Below the pieces are notes generated by a model that ran no database searches, was not told where the DNA came from, and saw only the letters and a program-made list of their open reading frames with translations. 59,541 bases of DNA from Nitrosomonas sp. Nm84 (GTDB lineage: Bacteria > Pseudomonadota > Gammaproteobacteria > Burkholderiales > Nitrosomonadaceae): positions 1-59,541 of the forward strand of contig NZ_QJJP01000023.1 in NCBI RefSeq assembly GCF_003201565.1. The letters run 5' to 3'. Below are positions 27,189 through 36,398 of this stretch, one piece after another. The translations under genes were made by a program, and so were the position numbers. Position 1 is the stretch's first letter, and each line of letters begins with the position of its first letter.

Positions 27189-27947
27189 TTAAGGTTTCGG
27201 CCAGATCTGCGTGCCTTTTTTATTCACAATCGGCATATCACGATTCATTTGCGCAGCCGATGGAATCACTTCAACGTCCAAGCCATCGCCACAAGCCGCC
27301 GCATCCATTGGGTTATTTACCAAGTCACGCATTACTGTTAAGGTGGCAGGAGAATTGAAGCCGTGCAATCCAGGGCCGTCATACTCCGAGCCAACGGCCG
27401 GTGTCCAGAGATTAACGATGCCTTCAGCAAAACCTGCCTTAGTCGTAATCTTGCAGATATCCGCAATACCCAAAGTCACTTTTACGCTTTTGGCGCAAGA
27501 AGCAGGTTCAATTGCCATTGCGCCGGCTCTGAATGGAACATAGGTGGCGTAATAATCAGGGCTTTTGCCGTCCCGTGTGTAATATCCAACGGTATTACCA
27601 TTGGCATCATGCTTTTCATCTTCATCTTTGAAGACGCTATGGTTGAGTATTTTCTGATACAAATTGCCATAGTTGGTTACATAGACATCGATGGTATCGG
27701 TAGTCGGTGCGCCGTTTACTTTAACGATGGAATCCACGCCATCCGGGAATACCACCGAATGCGCGATCACATTCGTGCCATCGCCACAACCATGCCCAAT
27801 GACAACATTGTTGGAAATCCGCAAGTTTTCAGCCACCGTTGGTACCTCCAGGCGGGTATGCGAAAACGCATTGGGTGAGGAACCCAACAACAAGGCAATT
27901 GTCAAAGCAGTGTGGGTAGGAAATTTAAATTGATTAGGTTTTATCAT
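27189..27947 (-). CDS. YcnI/DUF1775-like secreted copper-site protein B
   Basis: 252 residues, paralog of the protein at 24871-25605 over its whole length. The signal ends at AFS, so the mature protein begins with His30 (HTRLEVPT). The shared core SNNVVIGHGC (His52, Cys54) and SVVFPDG is present, and further shared features are PASCAKSVKV, DICKIT and the end QMNRDMPI. The DUF1775 relation suggests Cu(II) binding by the N-terminal His (inference from family). Its leader has a 12-base perfect hairpin and the palindromic motif found before the other paralog. Confidence 0.72.
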   Translation of the reverse strand: MIKPNQFKFPTHTALTIALLLGSSPNAFSHTRLEVPTVAENLRISNNVVIGHGCGDGTNVIAHSVVFPDGVDSIVKVNGAPTTDTIDVYVTNYGNLYQKILNHSVFKDEDEKHDANGNTVGYYTRDGKSPDYYATYVPFRAGAMAIEPASCAKSVKVTLGIADICKITTKAGFAEGIVNLWTPAVGSEYDGPGLHGFNSPATLTVMRDLVNNPMDAAACGDGLDVEVIPSAAQMNRDMPIVNKKGTQIWPKP

Positions 27948-27998
27948 GTCAGAGTGATCCCCTTTTTAATTGAATTATTTTTGTAATACTCACTAAGG

Positions 27999-28028
27999 CT
28001 ACTTTTTGAGGTCGCTCTCAAAAAGTAG
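27999..28028 (-). promoter_or_regulatory. Perfect 12-base hairpin in the leader of YcnI-like gene B
   Basis: CTACTTTTTGAG and CTCAAAAAGTAG are exact inverted copies with a 6-base loop, 52 bases before the start codon. It is not followed by a T run on the minus strand, so it is more likely a leader structure or operator than a terminator. Confidence 0.45.
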
Positions 28029-28143
28029 TCTGAAATCCATTCCATTCCTTTTCCATATCTCCGGAAAAACCTGATTTCCAGAATATTTCCAAAACACGGG
28101 AACTTTTTTCAGCGCGAATCATATTTTTCGATGCGCCAAAAAA

Positions 28144-28166
28144 CAATGTGGCAAAATGCCGCACCC
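28144..28166. promoter_or_regulatory. Palindromic motif shared by both YcnI-like genes (copy B)
   Basis: CAATGTGGCAAAATGCCGCACCC. The core TGTGGCA-AAA-TGCCGCA pairs in 6 of 7 positions, better than copy A. It lies about 200 bases before the minus-strand YcnI-like gene and about 180 before the plus-strand membrane protein, so either could be the target. Confidence 0.5.
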
Positions 28167-28341
28167 TTCTTGCCAATACCTTTCAAATCACAATGCACGC
28201 TGTATAACTCATTACTTAATAGACAATTAATTATTATTTATTCAAATCAGGTGATTCTGCTTTCATCACTGCTGCGACAATTTGCCGCATTATCAGCATC
28301 AGGTTTCTTGCATACAATCCGGGAAATTACAGAGGGAACCT

Positions 28342-29886
28342 ATGAATCAACCGTCTTCACATATTCTGGGAAAAGCTTGGCTATATTGCACCGTATTTCT
28401 GACCGGCGCAGCGGTCATGGTGATCGAGCTGTTGGGCACACGCCTGATTGCACCCTTTTATGGCGCCAGTCTTTATGTATGGACCTCGCTCATTGCCGTG
28501 ACATTAATCGCTCTGGCATTAGGTTACTATGTGGGTGGTATCTGGGCGGACCGGTCGCGGTCAGGATTATCATTCATCATTGCAGCCGCCGGATTATTAA
28601 CGCTGATTATTCCTTGGTTAACCGAGCCTGTGCTACTGGCAACCGATCCCTTCGGCTTGCGCCTGGGAAGTTTTATCAGCACCTTGATCCTATTCTCCCC
28701 TAGCTTGATTATGCTGGGTATGGTCGGGCCTTTCGCGGTGAAGTTATCCACATCGGCTCTGGCCAATGTAGGTGCCAGTACCGGTTCCATCTATGCGGTC
28801 AGCACGGTAGGCAGCGTAATCGGAACCCTATTCCTCGGTTTTTATCTGTTTCCATTGGTCGGGTCGCGTGAAATTTTCATCGGCTTGGGGATTGCCCTGC
28901 TGGCATTGGCCGTGATCGTTGCCATTATTGAGCGTAATTATTTGAAATCCATGATGGTCATGGCACCAGCCGCTTTATTGGTGATCGTCAGTGCGGGTTT
29001 ATACCCGCAAATCGCTAATTCAGGCAAAGCGGAATCGAGCGATGCCTTTCAAACCCGCTTTGAACGCGAAAGCCTGTACGGCTGGGTTCGGGTGATTGAC
29101 AAGCCTAAAGAAAATATCCGCCTGCTTACCGTAGATGCTTCCACAATTGGTGCGGCCAGCATCAGCCATGGTGAAAATCTATTGACGTATCAGAAGATTG
29201 TGACCCGTATCCCTGCACTAGTGCCCAATCTGAATAATGCATTACTGATCGGCCAGGGCGCCGGACACATGGCAATGGCATTGAAAGATTATGGTATCGT
29301 GACGGATACGCTGGAAATAGATCCGGCGGTTGCGGAAGCAGCCAGCAATCACTTTGGATTTACGCCGACAGGTCGAACCATTATCGGTGACGCGCGCTAC
29401 GAAGTTCGCCAGCTTAAAGGCCCTTATGATTTGATCATTCTGGATGTATTTACCGGCGGCTCAGAACCCACGCACCTGCTGACAGTTGAGTTTTTGACGC
29501 AATTACGGCAATTACTTGCAGACCAAGGCATACTGGCACTGAATTTTGTGTCATTCCTAGAAAATGGCCAGAATGCAGCGCTGGCCTCCGTTGCCAAAAC
29601 ACTGGCACAAGTTTTCCCGCACCAGCAAGTATTCATTTCCGATCCGGGTAAGGATTTCAACGATTTTATTTTTCTTGCCACCAATCATGCGATCAATCTG
29701 GACGATGCGGCGCTGCCCAGTACACATCGTGACTGGTTAAAACAACGACACCTGAATATTGATCCATCCCGAGGCGTGGTGCTAACAGATAATCTAAGTC
29801 AGCTGGAGCGCTTGCAAATCCGCAAATCCGAGCATTATCGGCGCATGATCGTTGATTCGCTAGGAACCCGTCACTTTGTCCGTTAA
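28342..29886 (+). CDS. Membrane protein with spermidine-synthase-like domain
   Basis: 514 residues from the ATG at 28342, supported by AGAGGGAA upstream. The N-terminal half (about 10-225) has six or seven membrane segments with the motif VMVIELLGTRLIAPFYG, typical of fused MFS/spermidine-synthase proteins. The C-terminal half is an SpeE-like Rossmann domain: ALLIGQGAGHMAMAL, TLEIDPAVAEAA, DARYEVRQL, LIILDVFTGG. Aminopropyl transfer is not proven for such fused proteins, and the partner substrate is unknown. Convergent with the pqi operon. Confidence 0.85.
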   Translation: MNQPSSHILGKAWLYCTVFLTGAAVMVIELLGTRLIAPFYGASLYVWTSLIAVTLIALALGYYVGGIWADRSRSGLSFIIAAAGLLTLIIPWLTEPVLLATDPFGLRLGSFISTLILFSPSLIMLGMVGPFAVKLSTSALANVGASTGSIYAVSTVGSVIGTLFLGFYLFPLVGSREIFIGLGIALLALAVIVAIIERNYLKSMMVMAPAALLVIVSAGLYPQIANSGKAESSDAFQTRFERESLYGWVRVIDKPKENIRLLTVDASTIGAASISHGENLLTYQKIVTRIPALVPNLNNALLIGQGAGHMAMALKDYGIVTDTLEIDPAVAEAASNHFGFTPTGRTIIGDARYEVRQLKGPYDLIILDVFTGGSEPTHLLTVEFLTQLRQLLADQGILALNFVSFLENGQNAALASVAKTLAQVFPHQQVFISDPGKDFNDFIFLATNHAINLDDAALPSTHRDWLKQRHLNIDPSRGVVLTDNLSQLERLQIRKSEHYRRMIVDSLGTRHFVR

Positions 29887-29930
29887 TGGATGCGAGTTTG
29901 AATCGCCCCGGGATTTCCGGAACATATGAA

Positions 29931-30542
29931 TTAATGACTCTGGATTTTCCGAAGCGCATCAGCGATTTCGCGACTTAACTTCTCTACAGCCTGGCTTTTA
30001 GCTGACACCAGGGACTCATAATCACGCGAGTCCACGGCTTCTCGTATTACTGATTTTCTGACTACCACGCGCTCTTTATTCTCTTGCGTGATGATCATCC
30101 AGTCGACATCAAGAACGACTTGCTCACCCAGATCGCCATCGAATCGTTTGACATCGATTGCAACACGGTAATCGACAGTAAACGGTACATTTTGCCGTGG
30201 CAAAAAAACACGTTGGGTGCCTAGAAGAGTTGACAGGTTTTCGCCAAGCACCCTTACAAAATCAGCTTCCAGCGATCCACCCCAGCGTCGGAATTCATGG
30301 ATGACTAACGTATGCGCTGTGGATCGGGTAACGATTTGCGGGCGATCAAGATAGGATGGAAATGAAACGGGACTCAGCGATATAGTGACATCACCGCCGC
30401 GATCAACAGTTTGAGGCGTTGGATCTACTGCCTGCATAGCGCTTAACGTATAAAACGTATAAGTAGGCGTAGTTGCGCATCCGGCTATCCATATCGCCAC
30501 CAAGACGGCTAGACAATGAAATACACGGGATATCGGTATCAT
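29931..30542 (-). CDS. pqiC: PqiC/YmbA-type lipoprotein
   Basis: 203 residues. The signal ends at a lipobox IAGC (Cys22), followed by TPTYTFYTLSAM, the characteristic start of ABC-transport auxiliary (DUF330/YmbA) lipoproteins. PqiC sits on the inner face of the outer membrane and docks the PqiB tube. The start overlaps the pqiB stop by four bases (ATGA), showing one operon. Ends the pqi operon; convergent with the upstream membrane gene. Confidence 0.88.
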   Translation of the reverse strand: MIPISRVFHCLAVLVAIWIAGCATTPTYTFYTLSAMQAVDPTPQTVDRGGDVTISLSPVSFPSYLDRPQIVTRSTAHTLVIHEFRRWGGSLEADFVRVLGENLSTLLGTQRVFLPRQNVPFTVDYRVAIDVKRFDGDLGEQVVLDVDWMIITQENKERVVVRKSVIREAVDSRDYESLVSAKSQAVEKLSREIADALRKIQSH

Positions 30543-32173
30543 TGATTTTCTCGTTTACCGTGAATGAGCGCCTCAGGATGCCGCTCCAGATAATCGGTCA
30601 TGATACGAATGGAGCGGGCGGCTTTTGACAATTCATCGAACACATCGCGCAGGTCGCGTTGCGTGGACGAGTCGCTCTGAATGGTTTGCTCCACGGTAGC
30701 AAGCGTCTTCCGGGTCTGATCTAATGTTGCAGTGATCGCTGGCGTAACGGAAGTATTCAGCGTTTGAACCAATCGTTCCGTCTCCTGCATGGTCGACGTC
30801 AACGTAATAACTGAATCCTGAAATTGGCTGCCAATTTTTTCCAATGGAAGCGTCTTCAGTTTTTTGACCAAGCTGGCAATTGTGGTGCTGATTTCCTCAA
30901 AGGGTGTTGGCGTGGTGGGAAACACAGGCGGTGTTTCTCTCCAATTAATGCTTGCGGTAGGTGCATCAGGAATAAAGTCCAGATCGACAAATAACTGACC
31001 TGTCATATAATTTCCAGTTTTTAACTGGGCGCGCATCCCTCGTTTAATAAGGTCATTCATGACTGTTTTGTGATTATCACGTATAAATTCCATTTGATTG
31101 GAAACACCTTTGAATATCATACTGTTAGGTACAACTTCTATTGTCACCGGAATCATGATATCGTTTGATTCCGCATTGAATTCCATATTGATATCAATTA
31201 CTTCTCCTATCGGTATTCCTTTGAACTCTACCGGCGCCCCCAAACTCAGGCCGCGCACCGAACCGGAAAAATGCAATACATACTCAAACTTCAATGTGTG
31301 ACTTTCCCGCAAGGTCGCTTGATGGTCTTTAAATAGAATAAATTCATGGTCCTTGGTAACAGGCTCCTCTGCCTTATTCGACTTTCTTGGCGTATCAAAA
31401 GCGATGCCACCCATCATGACAGTCACCAACGATTCGGTACTGACATGTACGCCATTGGCGTCCAGAGACATTTCCAGGCCGCTCGCATTCCAAAAACGAG
31501 TATTGGAGTTGATTTGTTTGTCATGGGGTGAATAGATGAATACATCAATCTCCACCGATTGGCCATCCTGAGCGAACCGGTAGCTGATCACCTGCCCCAC
31601 TTTGATCATCCGATAATATACCGGCGACCCGACATCCAGAGAATTTAGGTTATTGGCACGCAGAAAAAAATGACTGCCAGGCGCGCGATCTACCAATGCC
31701 GGTGGAACTTCCAGTCCGACGAAATCCCTCACATCATCACCCTCTTTACCGGGATCTATACCGATATAAGCGCCGGATAACAGCGTACTCAGTCCGGATA
31801 CCTCGCCCGCTGCAATGCGTGCGCGAACCACCCAAAACCGCGTACTTTCTGTCAAATAATGTCTGGCATCCCTAACCAATTCAGCAGTGACAATAACGTG
31901 TGACAAATCATCGCTTAGCTCGATGGATCGGATCTTACCAATTTCGACGTTTTTATATTTGATTTTGGTTTTATCCGCTTCCAGCCCTTCTGCGGTTTTG
32001 AAGCTTATCGTAATGATGGGGCCCGTTTCAGACCATGTTTTATAAGCCAGCCATGCACCGACAAGTAGCGCCACCAGCGGAATCAGCCAAACGATGGACA
32101 TGCCACTGCGGGTTTCCACTCTCGCTGCCGGCAGATCGTCGATCTGCTTTTCATTTAAGCTGTGTTCATTCAT
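30539..32173 (-). CDS. pqiB: PqiB-type MCE protein, intermembrane lipid transport
   Basis: 544 residues. One membrane anchor (about 25-45: SIVWLIPLVALLVGAWLAY), then three MCE domains, each beginning with a strand like ITISFKTAEGLEADKTKIKYKNV, and a C-terminal helical part with Thr/Gln heptads that builds the needle. PqiB forms a hexameric tube between the membranes that carries lipids. It overlaps pqiC (4 bases) and pqiA (8 bases). Length fits the family. Confidence 0.93.
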   Translation of the reverse strand: MNEHSLNEKQIDDLPAARVETRSGMSIVWLIPLVALLVGAWLAYKTWSETGPIITISFKTAEGLEADKTKIKYKNVEIGKIRSIELSDDLSHVIVTAELVRDARHYLTESTRFWVVRARIAAGEVSGLSTLLSGAYIGIDPGKEGDDVRDFVGLEVPPALVDRAPGSHFFLRANNLNSLDVGSPVYYRMIKVGQVISYRFAQDGQSVEIDVFIYSPHDKQINSNTRFWNASGLEMSLDANGVHVSTESLVTVMMGGIAFDTPRKSNKAEEPVTKDHEFILFKDHQATLRESHTLKFEYVLHFSGSVRGLSLGAPVEFKGIPIGEVIDINMEFNAESNDIMIPVTIEVVPNSMIFKGVSNQMEFIRDNHKTVMNDLIKRGMRAQLKTGNYMTGQLFVDLDFIPDAPTASINWRETPPVFPTTPTPFEEISTTIASLVKKLKTLPLEKIGSQFQDSVITLTSTMQETERLVQTLNTSVTPAITATLDQTRKTLATVEQTIQSDSSTQRDLRDVFDELSKAARSIRIMTDYLERHPEALIHGKRENQ

Positions 32174-32801
32174 GATTTTTCTCTGCGTTATCCCAAATCA
32201 GTCTGGGGTCGAATGACATGGCCGCCAGCATCGTCAGTACCACAACCGCGCCAAAGGCTACCGCGCCGCTGCCGGCATCGATATCAGCCAATCCTTGAAT
32301 TTTGACCAAAGCCACCATCAATGTCACCACATAGATATCAACCATCGACCAGCGTCCCATGACTTCCGCCAGGCGGTAGAGCCGTGTTCGTTCCCGGGGA
32401 TGCCACGTAGAACGCATTTGAACGGAAATCACCAGATAAGTGAGAATAACCAACTTCAATACAGGTACAAAAACGCTGGCTATAAATATTACCAAGGCCA
32501 CTAGCCACGAACCCGTGACGAGAAGATAGCTAACGCCACTTAGAATCGTATCCGACTGAGTCGATCCCAGACTGGTGGTTACCATAATTGGCAATACATT
32601 TGCCGGGATATACAAAACGTAAGCGGCAAGTAAGTAGGCCCACGTTCGTGACAGACTATCGGGTTTACGCAAATGCAAGGGGGTGCCGCAACGGTGACAA
32701 CAGGCATGCGCTTGGGCCACTTTATGTAACAGGCCGCAGTTGTGGCAGTTTATCAGACCAACAGCGGCTGCAGTAATCCACGCGTTAGTTTGATCGTTCA
32801 T
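32166..32801 (-). CDS. pqiA: PqiA-type membrane protein, second half
   Basis: 211 residues, with a Zn-ribbon (NCHNCG and CCHRCGTPLHL, residues about 19-45) and four membrane segments. In E. coli PqiA two such units are fused in one chain; here they are separate genes, this being the second. It overlaps the first pqiA-like gene by 17 bases and pqiB by 8. It probably feeds lipids to or from PqiB at the inner membrane. Confidence 0.88.
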   Translation of the reverse strand: MNDQTNAWITAAAVGLINCHNCGLLHKVAQAHACCHRCGTPLHLRKPDSLSRTWAYLLAAYVLYIPANVLPIMVTTSLGSTQSDTILSGVSYLLVTGSWLVALVIFIASVFVPVLKLVILTYLVISVQMRSTWHPRERTRLYRLAEVMGRWSMVDIYVVTLMVALVKIQGLADIDAGSGAVAFGAVVVLTMLAAMSFDPRLIWDNAEKNHE

Positions 32802-33408
32802 GGGTCAACTCCAATTTTTCCCATACCAGATCCGGGTCGAGGCTGGATGTGGTAGCAGCCAACACAAAAATAAGAATACCAAAGGACCACAGGGCAACAC
32901 CAGGAATAATCGTCGCTATGGCAACCAATTTGACCACGGAAACCAGAATACCGAGCATGAACACCTCCATCATGCTCCAAGGCCTAAGCGCTGATGTAAA
33001 GCGAAATACTTCAGCCGTATATGGCGCAATGCGATTGAACTTTAATGGTAAAAACACATAGAGCAGCGTGACAAGCAAGGTAAAAGGCGCAAGGATGGTA
33101 GTAATGAATACGAGGCCTGCAAGCAGGCGCATGTTCTGATCAAGCAGTTCCTGGACGCCTGAAAGCAAAATAGTTTCTGTGCTCTGCCTCTCGAACTGGA
33201 AACCAATAATCGGAAAGACATTGGAGATCGCGAATAAAATCAATCCGGCCATAGTATATGCCAGGGTCAAATCCAGACTGTGTCGTTTATGTTTGAGCAG
33301 AACAGCAGCGCAACGAGGACATTTCACCACGCCTTCTTCAAACGAGTGATCCACGCGCAACAATAAATCGCATTCATGACAAGCCATTAACGAAACGAAA
33401 CCAGTCAT
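32785..33408 (-). CDS. pqiA: PqiA-type membrane protein, first half
   Basis: 207 residues from the ATG at 33408, which has AGGAGG upstream; a longer frame to 33456 has no ribosome site. Two CxxC pairs (ACHECD and KCPRCA) make the Zn-ribbon, and four membrane segments follow. The same unit order as in fused PqiA: this one corresponds to the N-terminal half. First gene of the pqiA-pqiA-pqiB-pqiC operon. No SoxS-like site can be judged from the sequence. Confidence 0.87.
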   Translation of the reverse strand: MTGFVSLMACHECDLLLRVDHSFEEGVVKCPRCAAVLLKHKRHSLDLTLAYTMAGLILFAISNVFPIIGFQFERQSTETILLSGVQELLDQNMRLLAGLVFITTILAPFTLLVTLLYVFLPLKFNRIAPYTAEVFRFTSALRPWSMMEVFMLGILVSVVKLVAIATIIPGVALWSFGILIFVLAATTSSLDPDLVWEKLELTHERSN

Positions 33409-33527
33409 TCGTATTTCTCCTCCTGAATTTACTAATTTATCACGTAAAACAAGCATGCAAATCTAAGTACTATCGATGGATGGTTGTTGATTCAATCGGC
33501 ACCAGCCATTTTATTCGGTAACAGATT

Positions 33528-35225
33528 CTAATCGTCGGTATTGCCTTGCAGCATTTCCGCTGCATGCCGGCGTGTTGTTTCGGTGATGTTGATCCCGCCC
33601 AACATGCGAGCGATTTCCTCGACACGCTCCTGTTGGTTCAGGATGGTGATTTTGCTCAACACATGTTGATTTTCTACGCTACCAGCTAACTTAACAACTT
33701 GCCATTGTTGATTCCCGGTTGCTGCCACTTGCGGCAAATGCGTAATACACAATACTTGCCGTTCTTTCCCCAATTGCTTTAATAAATTGCCAACGATCTC
33801 CGCAACCTGCCCACCAATCCCAACATCGACTTCATCAAAAATGAGCGTGGGTATCGTGCCGACTTTACTGGTGATCACTTGGATAGCCAGACTGATACGC
33901 GACAATTCACCACCCGAGACCACTTTCGCCAAAGGCCGTAATGGCAATCCCTGGTGAGCTGCAACCTGGAATTCAATTTGTTCCAGACCATTAACGTTCC
34001 CCTGTTCCATAGGTATCAATGCCACCGAAAATTCACTGCCGGCCATGGCAATGGTTTGCATCGCAGCACTCACTTGGCGGGATAATGCTTTACTGCTTTT
34101 TTGGCGTACCGCGCTCAATGCTTGCGCTTGTTTGAAATATTCAGCTTGGGCGGTAACTTCGAGCGCTTGCAAGTGACTGATATTCGAATCCGCACCGAGT
34201 GCTTCCAGCTGCTGCGTAATGGTCTCGCGCAATGGTGGTAATTCTTCCGGCGCTACACGAAATTTTCTCGCCAGCGTATGGATCGCTGACAAGCGTTGTT
34301 CGATATCCTGTAATGCTTGCGGATCCAAATCCAGACTCTGGCGGTAATGTTTCAGTTCATAAACGCCTTCCTGCAGTTGGATATGCGCCGAATCCAACAA
34401 ATCGACAATGGTTTTAAGCTGATTGTCATACTCGAGAAGATTGCGCAATTGGCTATTGATTGCATTGAGTTGCGTCAGTATTGACGATTCGCTTTCAGAT
34501 AACGCCTCAATCCCTGTTTCAGCCGCCGCCAATAGCGTGGCCACGTGCGATAACCGGCTATGATCAGTCTGTAGTGCGTGCCATTCTTCCGATGTAAAAT
34601 TTAATGTTGATAATTCATGCAATTGCCATTCAAGCTGATCACGTTTGTCGCGTGATTCCACCGCACGTAGCTCCATGGCAATTCTTCGTTGATAGCAATC
34701 CTGCCAGTTTTGATAAGCCGCCCTAACCGCACGCGTCAAGCCATCGCAACCGGAAAAAGCATCCAATAATTCACGCTGCGCGTCTTTCTGCAACAGGGAT
34801 TGATGGGCGTGTTGACTGTGAATGGCTACCAGGTATTCGCTTGCAGTACGTAGTTGTTGTAACGTCACCGTATGCCCATTGATATAACTGCGCGAACGGC
34901 CATTGCTTTCAATAATGCGGCGCAGCAAACAAATATCCGCATCGCCATATAAATCATTTGCGTTCAACCATTGCGATAGCTCCGGCAAGCGACTGATATC
35001 AAATGTCACATTGATTTCAGCACGCTCACAACCGAGCCGTACCTGGCTGACATCGCCGCGCTCTCCCAGAGCGAGCGTCAGTGCATCGATCAAAATGGAT
35101 TTTCCCGCTCCCGTTTCTCCAGTCAACACCGTAAAACCAGGCATCACATCCAGCTCGATCCGGTCAACAATAACGAAATCTTTGATGCTTAGGTGCGTTA
35201 GCATAATTGCGCATTGTGCGGACAC
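33528..35225 (-). CDS. recN: DNA repair protein RecN
   Basis: 565 residues (558 if the Met at 35204, MLTHLSIKDF, is used, which is the usual family start). Walker A GETGAGKSIL lies near the N-terminus, a long coiled coil in the middle, and VSGGELSRISLAIQ plus LIFDEVDVGIGG (signature and Walker B) near the end. RecN is an SMC-like ATPase that holds broken DNA ends together. The ATG at 35225 overlaps the nadK stop (TGATG), so coupling favours the longer form. No LexA box was found upstream of nadK. Confidence 0.95.
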   Translation of the reverse strand: MSAQCAIMLTHLSIKDFVIVDRIELDVMPGFTVLTGETGAGKSILIDALTLALGERGDVSQVRLGCERAEINVTFDISRLPELSQWLNANDLYGDADICLLRRIIESNGRSRSYINGHTVTLQQLRTASEYLVAIHSQHAHQSLLQKDAQRELLDAFSGCDGLTRAVRAAYQNWQDCYQRRIAMELRAVESRDKRDQLEWQLHELSTLNFTSEEWHALQTDHSRLSHVATLLAAAETGIEALSESESSILTQLNAINSQLRNLLEYDNQLKTIVDLLDSAHIQLQEGVYELKHYRQSLDLDPQALQDIEQRLSAIHTLARKFRVAPEELPPLRETITQQLEALGADSNISHLQALEVTAQAEYFKQAQALSAVRQKSSKALSRQVSAAMQTIAMAGSEFSVALIPMEQGNVNGLEQIEFQVAAHQGLPLRPLAKVVSGGELSRISLAIQVITSKVGTIPTLIFDEVDVGIGGQVAEIVGNLLKQLGKERQVLCITHLPQVAATGNQQWQVVKLAGSVENQHVLSKITILNQQERVEEIARMLGGINITETTRRHAAEMLQGNTDD

Positions 35226-35226
35226 A

Positions 35227-36099
35227 TCAGGGAAATTCGCTCCAACCCAATTTTTCCCTCAACATACGGTAATAACTATGGTTGACTGCATGCAACAATC
35301 GCACGGTTTTTGGAAAACGCCGAACAACGATGCTATCCGTCTGTTCCAGATCAAAACAGGAATGACTGTCACAGTTGATGCGCACATTGACAGCGCTTTG
35401 CATCTGGATTTGTACATTGGCATCAGGTCCGATGACAATCGGGCGATTGCTCAGCGTATGGGGACAAACCGGTACCAATGCAATCAAATCCAAACTGGGG
35501 TGTAGAATGGGGCCACCGGATGATAATGCGTAAGCCGTTGATCCGGTGGGTGTTGCCACGATCAAACCATCGGAACGCAGGGTATTCACATACTCGTTAT
35601 CAACTTTCACTTCAAATTCGATCATGCCACTGCTCATGCCTCGGTACAGCACCACATCATTAAACGCCAGGCTACCAAACGCGCTACTGCCATTACGAAT
35701 CACTTCAGCATACAGTAGCATACGACGCTCAGTGGTATATTGCCCCGCCAGCATTTCATCGAGCGTTTCAAACATGGTATCCGCAGACAGATCCGTGAGA
35801 AAACCCAGTCTTCCCTGATTAATGCCAATTAAGGGCACATCATAGGAAACTAGCATGCGCGCAATATTTAGCATCGTGCCATCGCCCCCCATGACAACCG
35901 CGAGATCAGCTTGCTCACCGATTTCTTCCAGCGATAATACGGGATACTTATCGCTGCTCACGTGAGATGCCGTAAGATGATCCAACAGAACTTTATAATT
36001 CTTTTCGATCAAATACTCGGCCAGATTGAGCAGCGGTATCGCAATTTCCGGATTCTTATGTTTACCAATCAGTGCAATCGTTGTGAATGGAGAACTCAT
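35227..36099 (-). CDS. nadK: NAD kinase
   Basis: 290 residues. The GGDGTML motif with its catalytic Asp, the NQGRLGFLTD turn and the TPTGSTAYALSSGGPI segment are intact. It phosphorylates NAD to NADP in the cytoplasm. nadK-recN is a widely conserved pair in proteobacteria. A perfect 15-base palindrome lies 12 bases before the start. Confidence 0.96.
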   Translation of the reverse strand: MSSPFTTIALIGKHKNPEIAIPLLNLAEYLIEKNYKVLLDHLTASHVSSDKYPVLSLEEIGEQADLAVVMGGDGTMLNIARMLVSYDVPLIGINQGRLGFLTDLSADTMFETLDEMLAGQYTTERRMLLYAEVIRNGSSAFGSLAFNDVVLYRGMSSGMIEFEVKVDNEYVNTLRSDGLIVATPTGSTAYALSSGGPILHPSLDLIALVPVCPHTLSNRPIVIGPDANVQIQMQSAVNVRINCDSHSCFDLEQTDSIVVRRFPKTVRLLHAVNHSYYRMLREKLGWSEFP

Positions 36100-36398
36100 T
36101 ACTTAAAAGTATTATCAATGATAATGATTGTGTTAGATGAAAATTAAATATAAATGCTAAAACGGTCACTAAAAAACGTATTCAGTTAACGAGCGATCTG
36201 TGTAGGATGTAAAATGGCTCCATCGCATATGCCCGGCAAGAAAATCAAGCCAAGAAAATAACCAAGCATGCAACGAAACTCAAGCGATTAAAGATAACCT
36301 AATAATCCTGCTAATAACTTGGAAAGTTTAGCATATATAAGGCAAAATCACTGATTCCTACTTAATATGAAAACTATCGGTTGGTGTAGAATTACCCT
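36100..36398. other. Divergent intergenic region between nadK and hrcA
   Basis: Holds ATTATCAATGATAAT at 36111-36125, a perfect palindrome close to the nadK start, made of GATAAT-like units in the reverse order of a standard Fur box. A TAGAAT -10-like sequence precedes hrcA closely. No CIRCE element (TTAGCACTC-N9-GAGTGCTAA) is present. No gene is seen. Confidence 0.4.

Larger units (their letters stand above)
27948..28341. other. Divergent intergenic region
   Basis: No gene seen. It holds the hairpin at 27999-28028, the palindromic motif at 28144-28166 and the ribosome site of the next plus-strand gene (AGAGGGAA before 28342). It must contain promoters for both the minus-strand YcnI-like gene and the plus-strand membrane protein. 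Confidence 0.6.

Noticed and set aside
28131..28703. 190-codon plus-strand frame
   Set aside because: It runs out of frame through the start of the spermidine-synthase-like gene and shows no protein family features.
36100..36398. CIRCE element in front of hrcA
   Set aside because: No TTAGCACTC/GAGTGCTAA pair exists in this region.
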